From positions 1-64,000 of the forward strand of contig NCSJ02000037.1 of assembly GCA_002812745.2 (NCBI GenBank): a DNA stretch of 64,000 nt, written 5' to 3'. This document shows, one piece after another, positions 22,154 through 34,903 of this stretch (the first letter of the stretch is position 1; every line of letters starts with the position of its first letter). A program made the position numbers and the translations under genes. The stretch is from Scytalidium lignicola (Eukaryota; Ascomycota; Leotiomycetes). Under the pieces are notes generated by a model that was not told the DNA's origin, searched no databases, and saw nothing but the letters and a program-made list of their open reading frames with translations.

Positions 22154-24555
22154 CTATTCTATCAACACTTCATTCAGTGCCTCTCGATCGATTACTTCCG
22201 GCGTGACTTGTGCCGGTGCTTTCTCTATCTTTTTAAAACCAGGAATAGGACCTGGTTGATTGATACCTGGTGACCTGCCCATAATGGCCTTGAAGTGGTC
22301 GGTGGCTGGCATGCTGACTGCTCTAGTCGACTGTTTAGGAGGAGGAATATCCTTAGGAGCGGAGGGTGTATCGGACTTGACTGGTGAAATGCCCCATCGG
22401 TTCCAGACCCAGTCACCCATGAGTTTGCCGAAGCCATTGCTTGAGGATGATGGCGGTCTCGTGGAGGTTGAACCTCTGCTTCCGATACTTGAACGAAGAA
22501 TGGACGTGCTGTCTCGACCCTGTCGCGATAGAGTCGGGCGGGCCGTGACGTATGAAGAGCCTGTGAAGTGGTCTATAGAGAGCGTTGGACGAACTGGACT
22601 CGAGTCTCTAGATCTTGTAAAATCTCTAAGAAAAGCGCCATTGCCAGTGGTCATTAGTTGGGATGGCCTCGATCTAAGTGTGTGAATATCTATCCCCGAG
22701 ATTGAAAGTATAGATTCATGAGATGTTGATCGTCGTAATAGTGGTTGGAACGGAGATGCTTCCGGCACATCTTTACTCTTGTCTTGAGAGAGAGATTCAT
22801 CAACCCTAGTATCTGGCGCTGGAGACCTTGGTGATTGCAAATCTGGTATCTCCTCCACGTCATCATTTTCCTCGTGTATGACATGATCATGGAAGAAGTT
22901 TATAGGAGCGATAAAGCTCCGGCCAGACATATCTGAACTCCTCTTCCTATGGCGTGAGGGGTTGAAGGCAGGCGACAGAGGATCCACGCTCGAACCTGGA
23001 GAGGTTGGTCGGGAGTAGTCTGTGTCAAATCCCCTATCAAAAATCGAACTACTTCTGTATGCCGATTGCGGTGAACTTGGCGCAGATGAAGGTGCGAAAT
23101 CAGAGTACTGACCAGAGGCCGACCAGCGACCGCCAGATGGGGAGATGGGGGTAGGGATGGTAACAGATGTCTGTTGCAATATTGTATTTGATGCTTCGGA
23201 ACTTCTAGGAATCGTTGGCGATCTTTGACCGCTCGGAGACGTGAATAGGGAGTTGTTGATAGAAGCCCTCTTCTTTTTAGGTCGACGGACCTCATCTTTC
23301 TTTGAGGGCGTGTGATAGTGATGATGGATATGAAGAGCTTGTGAAATAATTCGGGGCTCTGGATCTGGATCTGGGTCTGGGTCTGGCTCCAGCTCCGGGT
23401 CTGGTTCTACCGTGCCCAACTCTTCTCTTAACGTCGGCGTGTTGCTTCCATTCGTATTCCCTTCCTCTAGTGGTTGATTGAGTTGAAGTTTTTCCCGTAG
23501 AGCCTGAACCTCGTCGTTTGAATCCATCAACATCTGCCGTAGCTCCACGATTCCAACTTGAAGATTGGCATTATCCTGAAGGATATCTTTGACAAAGTGT
23601 GAGACTACGCTGCTACCATTCTTACCACCGCTCGTAGAAGCTGTTGCAGCAGCAGCTCCTTTCAGTCTTCCAGCAGCAGTAGCTAGTTCCTTTTCAACTG
23701 TACGCTGTCTATCCATACGATTTAAGACCTCGGTGTGCTGCAGTCTTTCTTCACGTGCTTCTCGTTCGACTTGCTCAAGTTCCTCCTGCAAGATGTTCAA
23801 TCTTCGCTCCGCCGACCTCCATCGTTGCAGAGCAGACCTTTCCTCAGCTTCAGTCGTCACGATGGTCCTTTGCAGGACTTCTCGCTCCTGCTCTAGACCA
23901 GCCAGCTGGATCTCGAGGTCACGCGTCCGTTCCACGAACTGCTCGAGTCGTCTTAATTCTTGGTTGGTTGATTGGAGCGCGGTCTCAAGCGACTTGATAT
24001 GGGATTCCGACTCCGCGACGGATCCGTTAAGCTCTTCCAACTGATCGAGCAACTCTCTATTCTCCTGAATCTTCTTTTGGTTTTGGAGTTCGAGCTCCAT
24101 CTTGTCAGACTCTAACTTTGAAATTTTGCCGCTCATTTCAGAACGTTCGCGTTCCGCTTCCAACATGTTGTGCTCATTGCGAATTAATAGTGCCTGGATG
24201 AGGAGCAGTCAGCAACTGAAACATGACGGTTGTGCAACACTTCATTTCCCAGCAAACAAAATTAGAAAAAGTAACTCGTTTCACAAGAAGAAAAAGAGGA
24301 TCTCCGAGGCATCGTCGAGCGTCGGTTCCAGTCAATCTCCGCGCGCCAGAACACAAGCAAATCGACGTGGCTAAGCCTTACCTGACCAAGTTGAGCAGCA
24401 GTCCGTAACTCCCGCTCCAAATCCTCCAGCGCACTACAGCTGTGTGTCAGGTAAACGCAATCTGCCCGACCACAACAACACTTTAAGCTGGGTGTAGTGA
24501 CAGTGCAGGTCGTCGGAATGCGGCCAATCAACGCCTCGAGATTGGGCGCAGCCAT
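22154..24555 (-). CDS. Conserved coiled-coil protein, function unknown
   Basis: Model: complement(22154..24193, 24382..24555), 737 aa, joined in phase 0 (QLGQ/ALLIRNEHN). The N-terminus has a Cys-rich patch (LKCCCGRADCVYL), possibly metal-binding, then a coiled coil from about residue 45 to 260 (LESDKMELELQNQKK, LQRWRSAERRLNILQEEL). A conserved segment VVSHFVKDILQDNANLQVG follows. Next comes an acidic-Pro stretch of alternating D/E-P encoded by hexanucleotide repeats at about 23350-23410, a His cluster (HIHHHYH) and a long Ser/Pro-rich tail with many RSxS sites. The C-terminus has GDWVWNRWG and IPGF. I recognise the type from filamentous ascomycetes, sometimes loosely named myosin-like, but coiled-coil similarity alone does not support a motor; no ATPase motifs occur. 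Possibly a scaffold at a cytoskeletal structure (inference). Confidence 0.85.
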
Positions 24556-25292
24556 GGCTGCAGGTCTAGTCAACAGAGCACCGTGACAGGGGAACCTTTG
24601 CGACGAGTTATCATGTTCAACAACTGCAAGAGGAAGAAGAAAAGAGGAGCAAAAAAGAAAGCTGTGGTTGTTGATGTCCCAGGTGTCGTTGACCGTAGGT
24701 GTCTGAGTGGAGCCTGGTGGGTTCCTGATTATCGCTGCTCTGAAGCCCTTTTTCTGTAGATGCCTGGCGCGGCCTAAACAGGCATGACGGGTTCGTGAGC
24801 AACCCGTGTCACAGGAGGAAAAGGACTTGGTGACTGGCCCAGCCCCTCTTTGCGTTCATGCTCCGCTACGACGCCATCACGCAGAATTACTTGGTTCGAC
24901 AAATCGAAGCCAACAACGCGCGACTGTCGTTGTGAGCAGCAGCGCCGTTTGAGTAAATAAACGGGCCTCTCTCGTTGGAGCTTCATATAGTCACAATCGC
25001 CAAAGAGGTAAATGGTGGGTACGAAGGTACAAGGGAAGAGGCTGAGAGGTTATGATGATGTAGGACCTTGCAAGACTTCCTGCCAAATCTTGCCGGGCCA
25101 TCTGCAATGTCCAGGGGGGCTTCGCCGACTCAGGAAGAGGAAGAACCTCGGAAGCACCCAAGGACGCTCGTGGCCTTCACCGAGTCAAGGCTGATTATTA
25201 TTACAGTAACGTAGACAGCACATCAATAATGAACCGAGTTTCACAAAATTACAAAAATCATTGTGTTAAAAACGACTCTATGTGCTTAATCC
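24556..25292. other. Intergenic, promoter of the coiled-coil gene
   Basis: About 740 bp between two minus-strand genes. No gene is supported. The region is G/C-richer than most gaps here and should contain the coiled-coil gene promoter and the 3' end of the oxidoreductase transcript. Confidence 0.5.
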
Positions 25293-27284
25293 TCAAAGGT
25301 TACCCCGTTTATCATCAATCTGCGCTGGCACGCTAATCTGAAGAACGTCAACGCCCTTCTTGATCTCACTCTTCGACGGCATCAACTTTGTGCGCATCAG
25401 CTCTGCACACTGTGTCATTATGGGATCCGTGTTTACAGTAGCAACTGCAACAACGATCTCGCCTTTCGTGTAATAGCACACAAACTTGCCGTTCTGAGGC
25501 TCGCCCGTCAGAATGTAGTCATCGTATCCACCGAGGGTACTTCCGCAGTATCGTAGTTGGTTTCCCAGTGCAGACCAGAAGATGGGTATGAATGGTTTTG
25601 GCACATGCGAGGAGCCCGTGATGTGTGCTGCCGCGCTGCGCCCGGAGTTTTGGGCCACATTCCAGTGCTCAATCCGGACTGGGGAGTCGTTACCGCCAGG
25701 GCCATGATATGGGTATGTTGCGATGTCTCCGATAGCGTACACTCCATCCAGTCCTTTCACAGCAAAGTTTGCATCCGTTTGCAATGAGAAGTCTTTAAGG
25801 AGTTGCAAATCTTTGTTCCCCTCCAAGAAGGCGGTTTCAGGACGAACTCCTGTACCGAGAATGACAAGATCGGCTTCAAGTTTGGTGCCATCCTTCAGTT
25901 CAATGGCACCGACCTTTGAAGGGTCTGAAGAGGATGGAGTAGCTTGCACGACCCCAGCGTTCAAATAGAATTTAACTCCGTTCTTCTCAAGTCCAACTTG
26001 GAAGGTTTGGCCAACCTCCTTACCTAGAATGCGTTCTAGAGGAGCGCTTTCCATTCCAACGATAGAGACATTGTTGTTCTTTGCCAGTGCATTTCCAACT
26101 TCCATTCCAATGAAGGAGCTTCCAATAACGACAATATTTTTCTTACCGTCTCCAACTGCTGCGTTGATAGCTTTTGCGTGGGGAGCGGTTCGTAGAACAA
26201 AGATGTTCTTCAAGTCCTTGAATCCTGGGAGAGGCAAGGTTCTTGGAGATCCACCTGTTGCCAATACCAGATTGGTATAACTGAATGATTTGCCATCTTT
26301 TGTCGAGACTTTCTTGGCTGGGAAGTCAACCTCAGTAACTTGATCATTGATAAAGTCGATGGAGGCTTCATTGAACCACGCTTCGTCTCTAAGTGCGATC
26401 TTGCTAGGATCGTCGATAAGGGCCTTTGACAACTTCGTCCGATCGATTGGAGGATATCCTTCACTGGAAATCACGGTGATGGTACCCTTGAAGCCCAGCT
26501 CTCGCAGTCCCTCGGAGGCGGCAAGTCCACCACTGCCACCACCCACAATAACCACCTTCTCAGTGGTGATAGCCTGGCCAGAAATTCGGACATTGGGCTT
26601 CCGACGACTGCTCTTGATCGTATCTATGTCGCCTTTCACGAACACAGCACCATCCTTTTCCGAGAGCTCGAAGCATGGAAGGTTGTCGATGGCCGGGGCA
26701 TTTTCAATATCGCCAGTTGCGGTGTTGAAGCAAGCTGCCGATATGCTTTAGCTGTCACAGCCTCCCAGTCTTCCAGATAGAACCATGAAATGAAGCAAAA
26801 GGGGTAGGGAAAATGGCATGTGAAGAAGAAAAATAGGATACTTACCACCATGCCATGGGCAGGTAATCCTTCCGTCACCAGTCAACACGCCCTTCACAAG
26901 CGGTGCGCCATAATGCGTGCATTTGGCACCCAAAGCCGTATGCTTTCCACCCACGTTGAGCAGCAGAACCTTGCCGCCCTCGACACCCTCGACGTCGACT
27001 TCCTGCTTCTCACCCGGCTTGAGGTTCAAGCTCGAGACACCAGCAAGCTTGTATTCCGCCATTGTACGTGTCGTGCTGCTCAAAAACCGTGCCTTGTGTG
27101 CGAGAAATAACGGAAGGCTTCTTCTAGAGCGAGTATAATTACTATTCTTGTTATGCGCAAGAGGACAATGCGTGGCTGGTGCTGAGATGTGGGGTGCCGG
27201 AAGTATGATGGGATGACAAACGGGTCGCGGGGTCGTAACAGGCAAGCAGGCTCGGTGGGAGAGCAGCGAGGTCGATAATCTCAT
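25293..27284 (-). CDS. Rieske-FAD oxidoreductase (AIFM3/Nfrl-like)
   Basis: Apoptosis-inducing-factor-like, NAD(P)H-dependent flavoprotein with an N-terminal Rieske [2Fe-2S] domain. Model: complement(25293..26734, 26846..27284), 626 aa. The Rieske ligands are visible: KCTHYG and CPWHG, the second ending at the intron. FAD site VIVGGGSGGLAASEG; NAD site IVVIGSSFIGMEVGNALA; second FAD motif GVYAIGDIA. Reductase C-terminal domain from about residue 510. The first in-frame ATG (27284) gives a 74-residue Arg/Ser-rich, acid-poor leader (MRLSTSLLSHRACL ... RFLSSTTRT), a plausible mitochondrial presequence. A second ATG at 27062 (MAEYKL) fits the usual cytosolic start, so two products are possible. 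Substrate unknown. Its cluster would depend on NFS1, also in this window. Confidence 0.9.
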
Positions 27285-28296
27285 GGACTTGGAAGAAGGG
27301 GGGGGCGGAGGAGTATTAATTAAATTGCTCTCCAAAGATGGGGAGAGAAAGGGATTGAGTTAATAGCAGCTTGCGCGTTTTTGCGTAGTACATCCACAAC
27401 AACAAAAGGTTATCAATTAGATTCGGATAAGCTCATTACCGGCCTGGATTCCTCAAAAAAGTAAATAATTCAATCTACAGTTTCTGTGAGAGTGAGTGGA
27501 TAGATGGATGGATGAGTGTATCCTACCGAGCACAGACAAGGACAGTAGTATCATGCGATTTCATACTGTACAATGTTGTAGGGAGGGGTAAACTACCAGC
27601 ACCCCCTACAGGTTCATTATCTTCATGTCTACGTAGCCCATACAATTTTTGGAGGGAAGCGGGGACAGCTTTGAAATGTGCCCAGTTTGACTGGCTCTGG
27701 GCTGGGGAACTTGGTGGATTTCGTCATCCAGAGCGACATGACAAGCAAAATGTTCCTCTCTTCCTATCCTATCGATAACCCGCAATCTCGGGTGAGGCAC
27801 CGCAACGGAAGGATACATGCCTGAGGATGTCACGACAGCTCTTGATGACGCGTTGTCGCCCTAGCCGTTATTTATGCGGTCTCACTTTGATGTTCATGAA
27901 TGCATTTTGTTTCAGGAAAGGTTCTTGGTCAATCACAAGGCTGATCTTTCATTACCCGTATTGTACTTACTGTACATACTGTACATGGATGGACAGATTA
28001 GATAGATTGATAATCGAAAACTATTTTTACTTATTAGTTTTTTTTCCAATCAAAATGTCCACGATAATTATTGTGTCAGTTTAGATTTCCAAACCAGAAA
28101 TGTCACCAGAGGGGTTTGGATACCAATACACAGCCCTCCCCCCCAAAAAAAGTCCACACAAAAATTGTTGCAAGAGGATATCAATAATGCCAAGCCCCCG
28201 ACCGTAAAAGTTTTCCCTTAGGAACCAAATGCCGAAAAAAAANGAGAACCAAAAAGACAAGAGGAACGTATAACCCAAGAAACAGCTCTATCCCAT
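27285..28296. other. Intergenic with TACTGTAC micro-repeats
   Basis: About 1 kb between two minus-strand genes. Around 27960-27986 the motif TACTGTACAT recurs. Homopolymer runs and an N (28243) lie near the 3' end of the prenyl synthase. No gene seen. Confidence 0.5.
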
Positions 28297-29573
28297 TCAC
28301 AAAGCCATCTTATCCAAAATCTTTAAAACCCCCTCGCCCTTCCTCTCAGCTCCATCTTCTAGATCTTCCACGGCTTTCTTCGCTCGCTCCATCAATATGC
28401 TTAGCACTTTCCGGCAATACTCGAAACTGCCCACCGCCTCCATATACGAGACCGCGTACTTTTTCACCTCATCATCCGTCGGTTTCTGCTTGAGGATGTT
28501 CAGGAGCTGGAAGTTGTCTGGTCGAGCACGGATGGCATGGATGATAGGGAATGAAAATTTACCCTCCGTAAGATCTTCGCAGTGACCCTTATTATGCGAA
28601 TATTCTTGTGACGAGAGGTTTTGGTAGTCGTCGCGGATTTGGTATATTATGCCAATCAGGTTGACGAGAGGGACGCAGTCTCTGCTTGCGATTGTTAGCT
28701 ATGCTAGGAGAGAATATTTATCATCCTCTCGTGGGATAAGGTAAGGGAGGAGAGACCATACTTGAGATTCTTACTCTCAGCCTGCATGAGTTTAATCGCC
28801 AGGCGGAACAGGCCTCCAGTTTTATTGCCCACCATTTCCAAATAATCGTCCTCCGTCGGACAAGTCAGCGTATCTCGCCAGAACAAATCCATGCCCTGGC
28901 CTCTATGCAAATTCAACAACTCCTCCGTATATATCGTAATAGCTTTAGGGTTCTTCAGCTTTTGCAGCTCCTGCAGCGCGCAGAAATACACATAATTCGC
29001 CGAGTTAATCGTTTGCGGCGTCCCAAAAATGCTGTGAGCCACTGGGAAGCCTCTTCTCAACAATGAGGAGTCCTCAACATCGTCCACCAATAATGACGCT
29101 GTGTGTAACATCCCGACCACTTTCGTTATGACTTGAAGGCTCTCTGGTGGTACTTCTAGCCATTCATTAAACGCCGCGATCAACTGCGACCTGATATCCT
29201 TCCCCGGCTGCGCAAACAAGTAATCATAAGGTGCAAACAGTATCTTCTCCTTGTCAGTGGACCAAGTGTTTTTTCGAGGAAAAGTCATATCATAGTGTTG
29301 GTACTTCGAAGGGTCGGGCGCCGATGAGCCGGTGTGGATAGCTGGATTTATCGAGGTCGAGGCGGAGCGAGAATGCATTGAACGCTTCCGCGGTGGTGGG
29401 TTTATCCAATCTCCCTCTGCCGGTGCTTTCCCTGTTTGCTTGGTCGAGACATTGTTTTGCTGGTTGTTTTGCCCAGTCGAGGAGGTTCGTGGTGGGATCG
29501 GGTTAGGAGAACGGAGGATGTCGGACGAAGCCATTTTGGATGAGCCGGCTTTTGATCTGAAACCTTGAAACAT
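28297..29573 (-). CDS. GGS1: Geranylgeranyl diphosphate synthase
   Basis: Condenses isopentenyl and farnesyl diphosphate to C20-PP for protein prenylation, carotenoids and diterpenes. Model: complement(28297..28681, 28762..29573), 398 aa, 80-bp intron in phase 2. The first Asp-rich motif is DDVED (in [15 protein letters not shown]); the second is DDYQN (in [13 protein letters not shown]). Between them lie [10 protein letters not shown] and [11 protein letters not shown], diagnostic of type III eukaryotic GGPP synthases. The N-terminal 100 residues are Ser/Pro/Asn-rich and disordered, an extension also seen in the Neurospora al-3 type. No other terpene genes are adjacent, so a primary-metabolic role is likely. 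Confidence 0.95.
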
Positions 29574-30490
29574 GGCAGAATTAGAACACGTATATTTTAT
29601 TTAAAGGAGGAGAATATGTATGGTGAAGATGGGAAAGCTACAAACACGGCGGAAGGAGAGCCTTGTCTGCCTGCCGGCGATGTGTTTTGTTGCAGCATTT
29701 GAAAACGAAAAGAACTAGGATGAACTGGAGTATAGTTACCTTATATCAAGCAGAGGCTATAATATTATGCGTATGTAAGTTTCATGAGAGATAGAAACGT
29801 GATAGATTTATGCCTTAAAAGCATCAACGGTCACGTTCGTCGTAGCTTGCCAGTCTGTTGGGCTTGCTTTGGCGAGGCACACCCCTCTCACATGTTTGTC
29901 AGAAGACCATCATCTGCCAGGTACCATCGGCATTTGGTACTTGATCCCAACAATTTATCTAATTTCAGAGCTTCATTTTACTACAATCTAGCTGTAGTGT
30001 ACATGTATATATTTTTGGATTATTGAGCTCAACCGAATTTCACCTGCTATTTCAGCCCTACAAATCTACGCTTTAAAGATCGAAGATGCTGATGCAATAG
30101 ATGTCACACGTCGCTCGTTATTTTCGGAGCCTGATTCTGCCGCTTCACCGCCCGAACATGGCCCCAACGCAAAGGTAATCTGGCAACCTTGCAGTCAGCG
30201 GTTGCTGGGTGAACCAACCTAAGATTGTATCTCATGCGATATCTACACCACTTCACTCTCCACGTTTTCTTGAAAACCCACCTCCCAAAATATTTTCAAT
30301 TCATTTCACTATGTATTAACAGCACCCTCAGTCGTATTCATCGTCCCCTGTACTATTATCAGCACAAACGACAACCACGATAGATACCGCCGACCACCTT
30401 CGTGCACCTTTGCATTTTTGTTTTGGTCTTACCTTTGCGCGCAACGTTACAAAACTTGTACGAATAATCGAACGAAATCATCAGCACATA
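29574..30490. promoter_or_regulatory. Divergent promoter, GGPP synthase / Cdc14
   Basis: 917 bp between start codons. No supported gene. C/T-rich tracts upstream of 30490 fit a fungal leader. The frame directly upstream of 30491 is open for 27 codons, but the conserved protein begins at the ATG chosen. Confidence 0.5.
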
Positions 30491-31453
30491 ATGGAAGCCT
30501 TACTATCATTATCCTTCGATAACCTTTCGTCCTACGACACTCTCAAGATCCGAAAAGGTCTTCGCCAGGTTGAAGGTCTGCTCGCCCAGATCTGCCTCTC
30601 ACCGTCTGGCCAGGCGGCATCGGCGCTTAACCGTCGCAACTCGGTCATTGACCCCGGCACCGAACCACCTCCACCGCCAGAATGCAAAGAGCTAGCAGAG
30701 CTGCGAGATGACCTGGCATTCCGCGAATTCTTCAAGTTGCAGGAGGGATTTGAGTGGAACGTTGCGTTGCGATTGGTCAATTGCTTGGATAGACTTATGG
30801 GGAAGAGCAGTGATGGTCAGAATGATCTGTGTATTATTGCCACGTTGGATCTGATCCAGGGTATACTACTGTTGCATCCACCTTCACGGACGTTATTTTC
30901 GAGAGAGCTCTATATGAATGTATGCATAGTCTTCATTCCTTTACGTTACTCTAAAGCTGTGATATCCATACTGACGCATTCTTTGCTTTAGCATCTTCTT
31001 GACCTCCTCGAACCCGTTAACTGTCCCGCTATTCAATCTGCGACTCTGCTAACACTCGTATGCGCCCTCCTCGATACCCCACAAAACGCACGAACCTTCG
31101 AAGCCCTCGATGGGCTGCTGACGGTAACCTCTATATTCAAATCCCGATCTACAAGCCGTGAAGTGAAGCTCAAGCTGGTCGAATTCTTATATTTCTACCT
31201 TATGCCAGAAACGCCATCCATACCTAGCGCGAGCGCTTCGCCTGCCTCTCCGGCAATGCTACAGCGAAGTCCAAGCAAGCTGGCCGGAGCTTTTCACCGA
31301 GGGGATAGTGGCGGGAGGAGATCCGATAACGATAACGATGTCACGAGGACGACGGAAGAGAAGCAGGCACTGTTGGGGAGATATTTGAATAGTGTAGACG
31401 ATCTGGTGGCTGATCTGAGAGAGAGCACACCATTTGGGGGAGTTTTCTGCTAG
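30491..31453 (+). CDS. CDC14: Septation initiation network component Cdc14 (Sid1-associated)
   Basis: Not the phosphatase: this is the fission-yeast-type Cdc14 that activates the Sid1 kinase at the spindle pole body for septation. Model: 30491..30919 and 30992..31453, 296 aa, 72-bp intron. Start chosen at MEALLSLSFDNLSSYD, the conserved beginning. Family features: LRQVEGLLAQICLSP, LRDDLAFREFFKLQEGFEWN, RLVNCLDRL, then HLLDLLEP and VKLKLVEFLYFYLMPET. A Ser/Pro-rich insertion (SIPSASASPASP) is followed by the C-terminal EEKQALLGRYLNSVDDLVADL. All-helical, no signal peptide. Convergent with the Cys-rich membrane gene 255 bp downstream. Confidence 0.92.
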
Positions 31454-31708
31454 GTTTTCTTCATGTCTCGTTTGTTTTCAGGAGTTGGCGTTGGCGTTGG
31501 AAATTGAAATTAGAGCGTTTCCTTATGATCCCAGGCGTTGGATTCGCGTCTCAAACAAGTATTTTGAAATATTTTGTTAGCGTAATCAATTTTGGTGGCC
31601 ATGCTCATTGAAAAGCATTAGATTCGACAGTTTTTAGGTTATGACCACGTTTGGAATAGACCTCTTGCCTATGCTAGCTTTTCATATGTATCACCTTGGG
31701 TGAGACGG

Positions 31709-32941
31709 TCAAGGTAACTCTACCGGTGCTGGTGCTGGTGTATCGGCTTTCAGGTTCTCCATAATTCCAGGCGACGCAAGATGACTAGAGACAGGTGATA
31801 TCGGATTGCTTCGGATACCTCTAGAATCAATCTCAACCGCACCAGTAATATCACCAGGACCCTGTGGTGATACAGGAACACCTCTGCTATAACCCGGCGA
31901 GGAAGGGTCTACGGAGGTAGAATTCTCGGTATAAGGTCCAACCATTGCGTTAGGACCAAAGTAATCAGTTGTTTGTCGAACGGGCAGCATTCTGCTCCTT
32001 GAAACCTTTGAGCCAGAGGCCTCAGACGTAGGCCCCTTAGAGCTACCTCCTTGGCCAGCTAGACGGGCACGTTTTCGATGGACCATAAAGAACCACAACA
32101 AGGCTGCGAGTAGTACGCATCCACCAATTCCTACGCCTGCCCCAATGCCGGCTTTAGCACCCGTGGATAGACCTGAGCTTCCTCCGGATGAGGACGTTCC
32201 ACTGGCCATGATACCTTCCGGACCAGTTCGCACGGCTGAAGCTCCACCTGAGGCGCTGGCGCAGTAGTTCGTCCCATCCACAACCGTACAGACCAGTCCA
32301 TCATTGCAGCATCCGCCACCGAGGGATAGGGCGCAACTAATCTGAGATGCTGAACAGCCAGGGACAATCTCGGGGACGAGGGTGGTACTCGTAGACGCAG
32401 CTGTCGAAATACATTGTTTATTTGATCCACACATCGAGCCATAACCACAGCATTCACCGCCAGCTGCCGAGGCGCATAGGAAAGCGCTGGTGCTGGGGCA
32501 GGTTCGGTCGCAGCATGTGGCTGTAGAGGTTGCGGTACCATTGACTGTTGCTGGTTTCAGGCATTGGTATTGTGAAGAGGGGCAGGCACTATCGCAATTC
32601 GATCCTATGGCGCAACATTTAAGAGCGTTCTCGGGATTGATGTAGCAGTATGTACTGTCGGAGCAACACTCATGAACACCTACATCGAGGCCTACGGAAT
32701 CGTATCAGTACGGCAAGGTACGAGATTTGCAAAGCAATTAGGCAGAAGTATTCTACATACATGAATGAAAACCAGCTCCACAGGCACCTGATTGTCTCTT
32801 CCCTAATGCTACCGGTGGAAGCCCTAAGTAGAATCTAGGACTGAGACCCTCTGCGACCTCCACGACGCCAAATTGCGGTGCATAGAGGGCCGATACTAGT
32901 GTACTCGGTACGAGAAACAAAAGCAGCCGCAAGGGCGACAT
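31709..32941 (-). CDS. Cys-rich single-pass membrane protein
   Basis: Model: complement(31709..32691, 32761..32941), 387 aa, 69-bp intron in phase 1. A signal peptide is clear (MSPLRLLLFLVPSTLVSA). The ectodomain has about 30 Cys, mostly as CC pairs in repeats (CCSDSTYC, CCAIGSNC, CCDRTC, ECCGYGSMCG, GCCNDGLVC). These resemble, but do not match, chitin-binding (hevein-like) spacing. A Gly/Ser-rich stalk follows, then one transmembrane helix GVGIGGCVLLAALLWFFMV with the basic stop HRKRAR. The cytoplasmic tail is Ser/Pro-rich. The architecture suggests a cell-wall sensor or surface receptor-like protein (inference). No enzymatic domain. The ligand is unknown. Confidence 0.85.
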
Positions 32942-34903
32942 CGTGTTGAAAGTTATTAGCGAGGTGCGTCCACTAATTCAGAAAACTGCCTGGATAGAAA
33001 GAAGCTTAAATGGACAGCGACATAAAAGCGGATCGTACAAAACCTCGCGAGCATCCAGGAAGCGGATTTGGTAGAAGGTGAAGGAGGAGAAGAGGCGGGA
33101 AAGGAAACGAAAGGGGAAAGATGAGGAAAGGAATAATATGGCGACGAAAAGGTGAGATATGACCGACCGTATCGTGTCCTCGGTCAGAACGCATAGTGGC
33201 TGACTTTCTCTCGACGCCGCCTCCGCCTTTGCACCACCACAGCGAAGGGAGCTGAAAGGCGCTTGACAATGGAGCTGCGAGGATCAGCCACACTTTCGTG
33301 ACCTCGTACATCGCACATCGCTCATCGTTCAATTGCCCGAATGGATAAAATTCCTCCTTTTGCCTGATGAGCCTCCGTACAGCACACAAGAAACGGGCAA
33401 ATACGTGAGATGCGCGTCCTCCTCGTGGCGGCTCCCACCGAAAGCTGACTACATGATCCTACGGCTTATCTTGCGATCGTGGAACATCCGCAATTCTTCC
33501 ATTTTGAGGCTGCTTGAGGGGTGGCCTGCTGCCCAGCCCCTACCCTGCCCTGCCCATCCCATTCCTGGGTAACGAATAAAACCTGGGGTTCAACAGATGG
33601 ATTTGAGAGCTGCCTTTCCACGGCCCGAAAGATTGCATCAGCAGTTGCTGTTCTGAACGTGTCCTCACTGCCTAGAAAAGACCCTCGGCGTTCTCTTTGG
33701 CAAAGATAATTACATCGCATGCATTTCTCCTTTGAAACTTAACTACCGCAAGCTTGTGGTGCGAGTCACCAGAGAATGTAACTGTGGCACCCTAAGAGGA
33801 GACCGCTTTTGGCATCGTCGATCTCCCGGGCACAGTAAATGACGCTGGTACGACGCTGCTGCGGTACCAGAAAGTCCCCAGTGTTCATCAGCCCCCAATT
33901 CGGCCGGCNGGCTGCGGCTCGTCGCGGGGCGGGAATTTGCTGGCACCATCAGTGCGCTGAGGTATCAAAAGCACATTCTTCTTGCAAATCATTTTGTTGA
34001 CTTCTAACATTAGATGATCTACTGCTTTTGCTTTTCGTTTTCATTTATCAACAGGAGTTTACCACAAAAGTTGATTGTTGATCTTCATCATGTAGCGGTC
34101 AGAGATTCCAGCTAAATTTAGTTCTCAGCAATCTTAGTTGCCTCTCCCAGAAAGGATCGCATTGACAGGTCGCTCAGTCATGTGTTCTGTACAGTAATCA
34201 TTCCTTATCACTATAGGTCTGTATGACTGTGTTTTACAGGCCCAAAATCCTGAGGCACTGTAGATGTTGCAGTCACGTGCGCTGACGCTTTGAATTCCCT
34301 AAAGTGGTTTTGCTAAGTTGTGCTTATCGCCTTTGGTTATTATTGCGTAACTAGACGAGTCCCACCGCGCAAAAGTTCCGGCCAATTTACCAATCAGACG
34401 ACAGCAGCTCATTTTGGATAGCATCATTATTGCTCAATCCAGCGACAACATCCCAACATAACTTCATTCTAAACACTTAGAACCAGGTAGGTATGTTTAT
34501 GGTAGGCCATTTCAAGTCTATGTCACGCTTTTTTTATTTTTTCTGGCCCTTAATATGCCATTATCTGTCATATAGAGCTGCATTTATATGAAGATTTCAA
34601 TACCCCTATTGCCCCCTTTCACCTCCTATGGACCGTGTGTGTCGAGTATGGAGTCATACTGCGACATCTGGCGGTGTTGAGGACCCAGGAAAGATTTTCC
34701 TTTTAAAGAGAATGGAAGCTGGCCGACAAATTGGAAATAGAAGGTCATAACCCTCGAGGCCGGATTTCATTCCGGCCAGACACACAATAAGATAAAAGGC
34801 CCCAAATCTGCCACGTTGAGACTTGGATCCTCAAATTCTTCATCTCCCAATTCTTCCACACCATACCATCAAAACAACTATCAAGCCAATACCCGCTCTC
34901 ATA
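32942..34903. other. Intergenic, promoter region of two divergent genes
   Basis: Almost 2 kb. Two CCAAT boxes 8 bases apart (34382-34386 and 34390-34394) and a CACGTG at 34274-34279 lie upstream of the dioxygenase gene. An N occurs at 33909 in a GGCC-rich patch. No gene is supported. Confidence 0.5.

Noticed and set aside
23589..24044. Long plus-strand frame opposite the coiled-coil gene
   Set aside because: Antisense shadow of a coding exon; Ser/Arg/Cys-rich with no motif.
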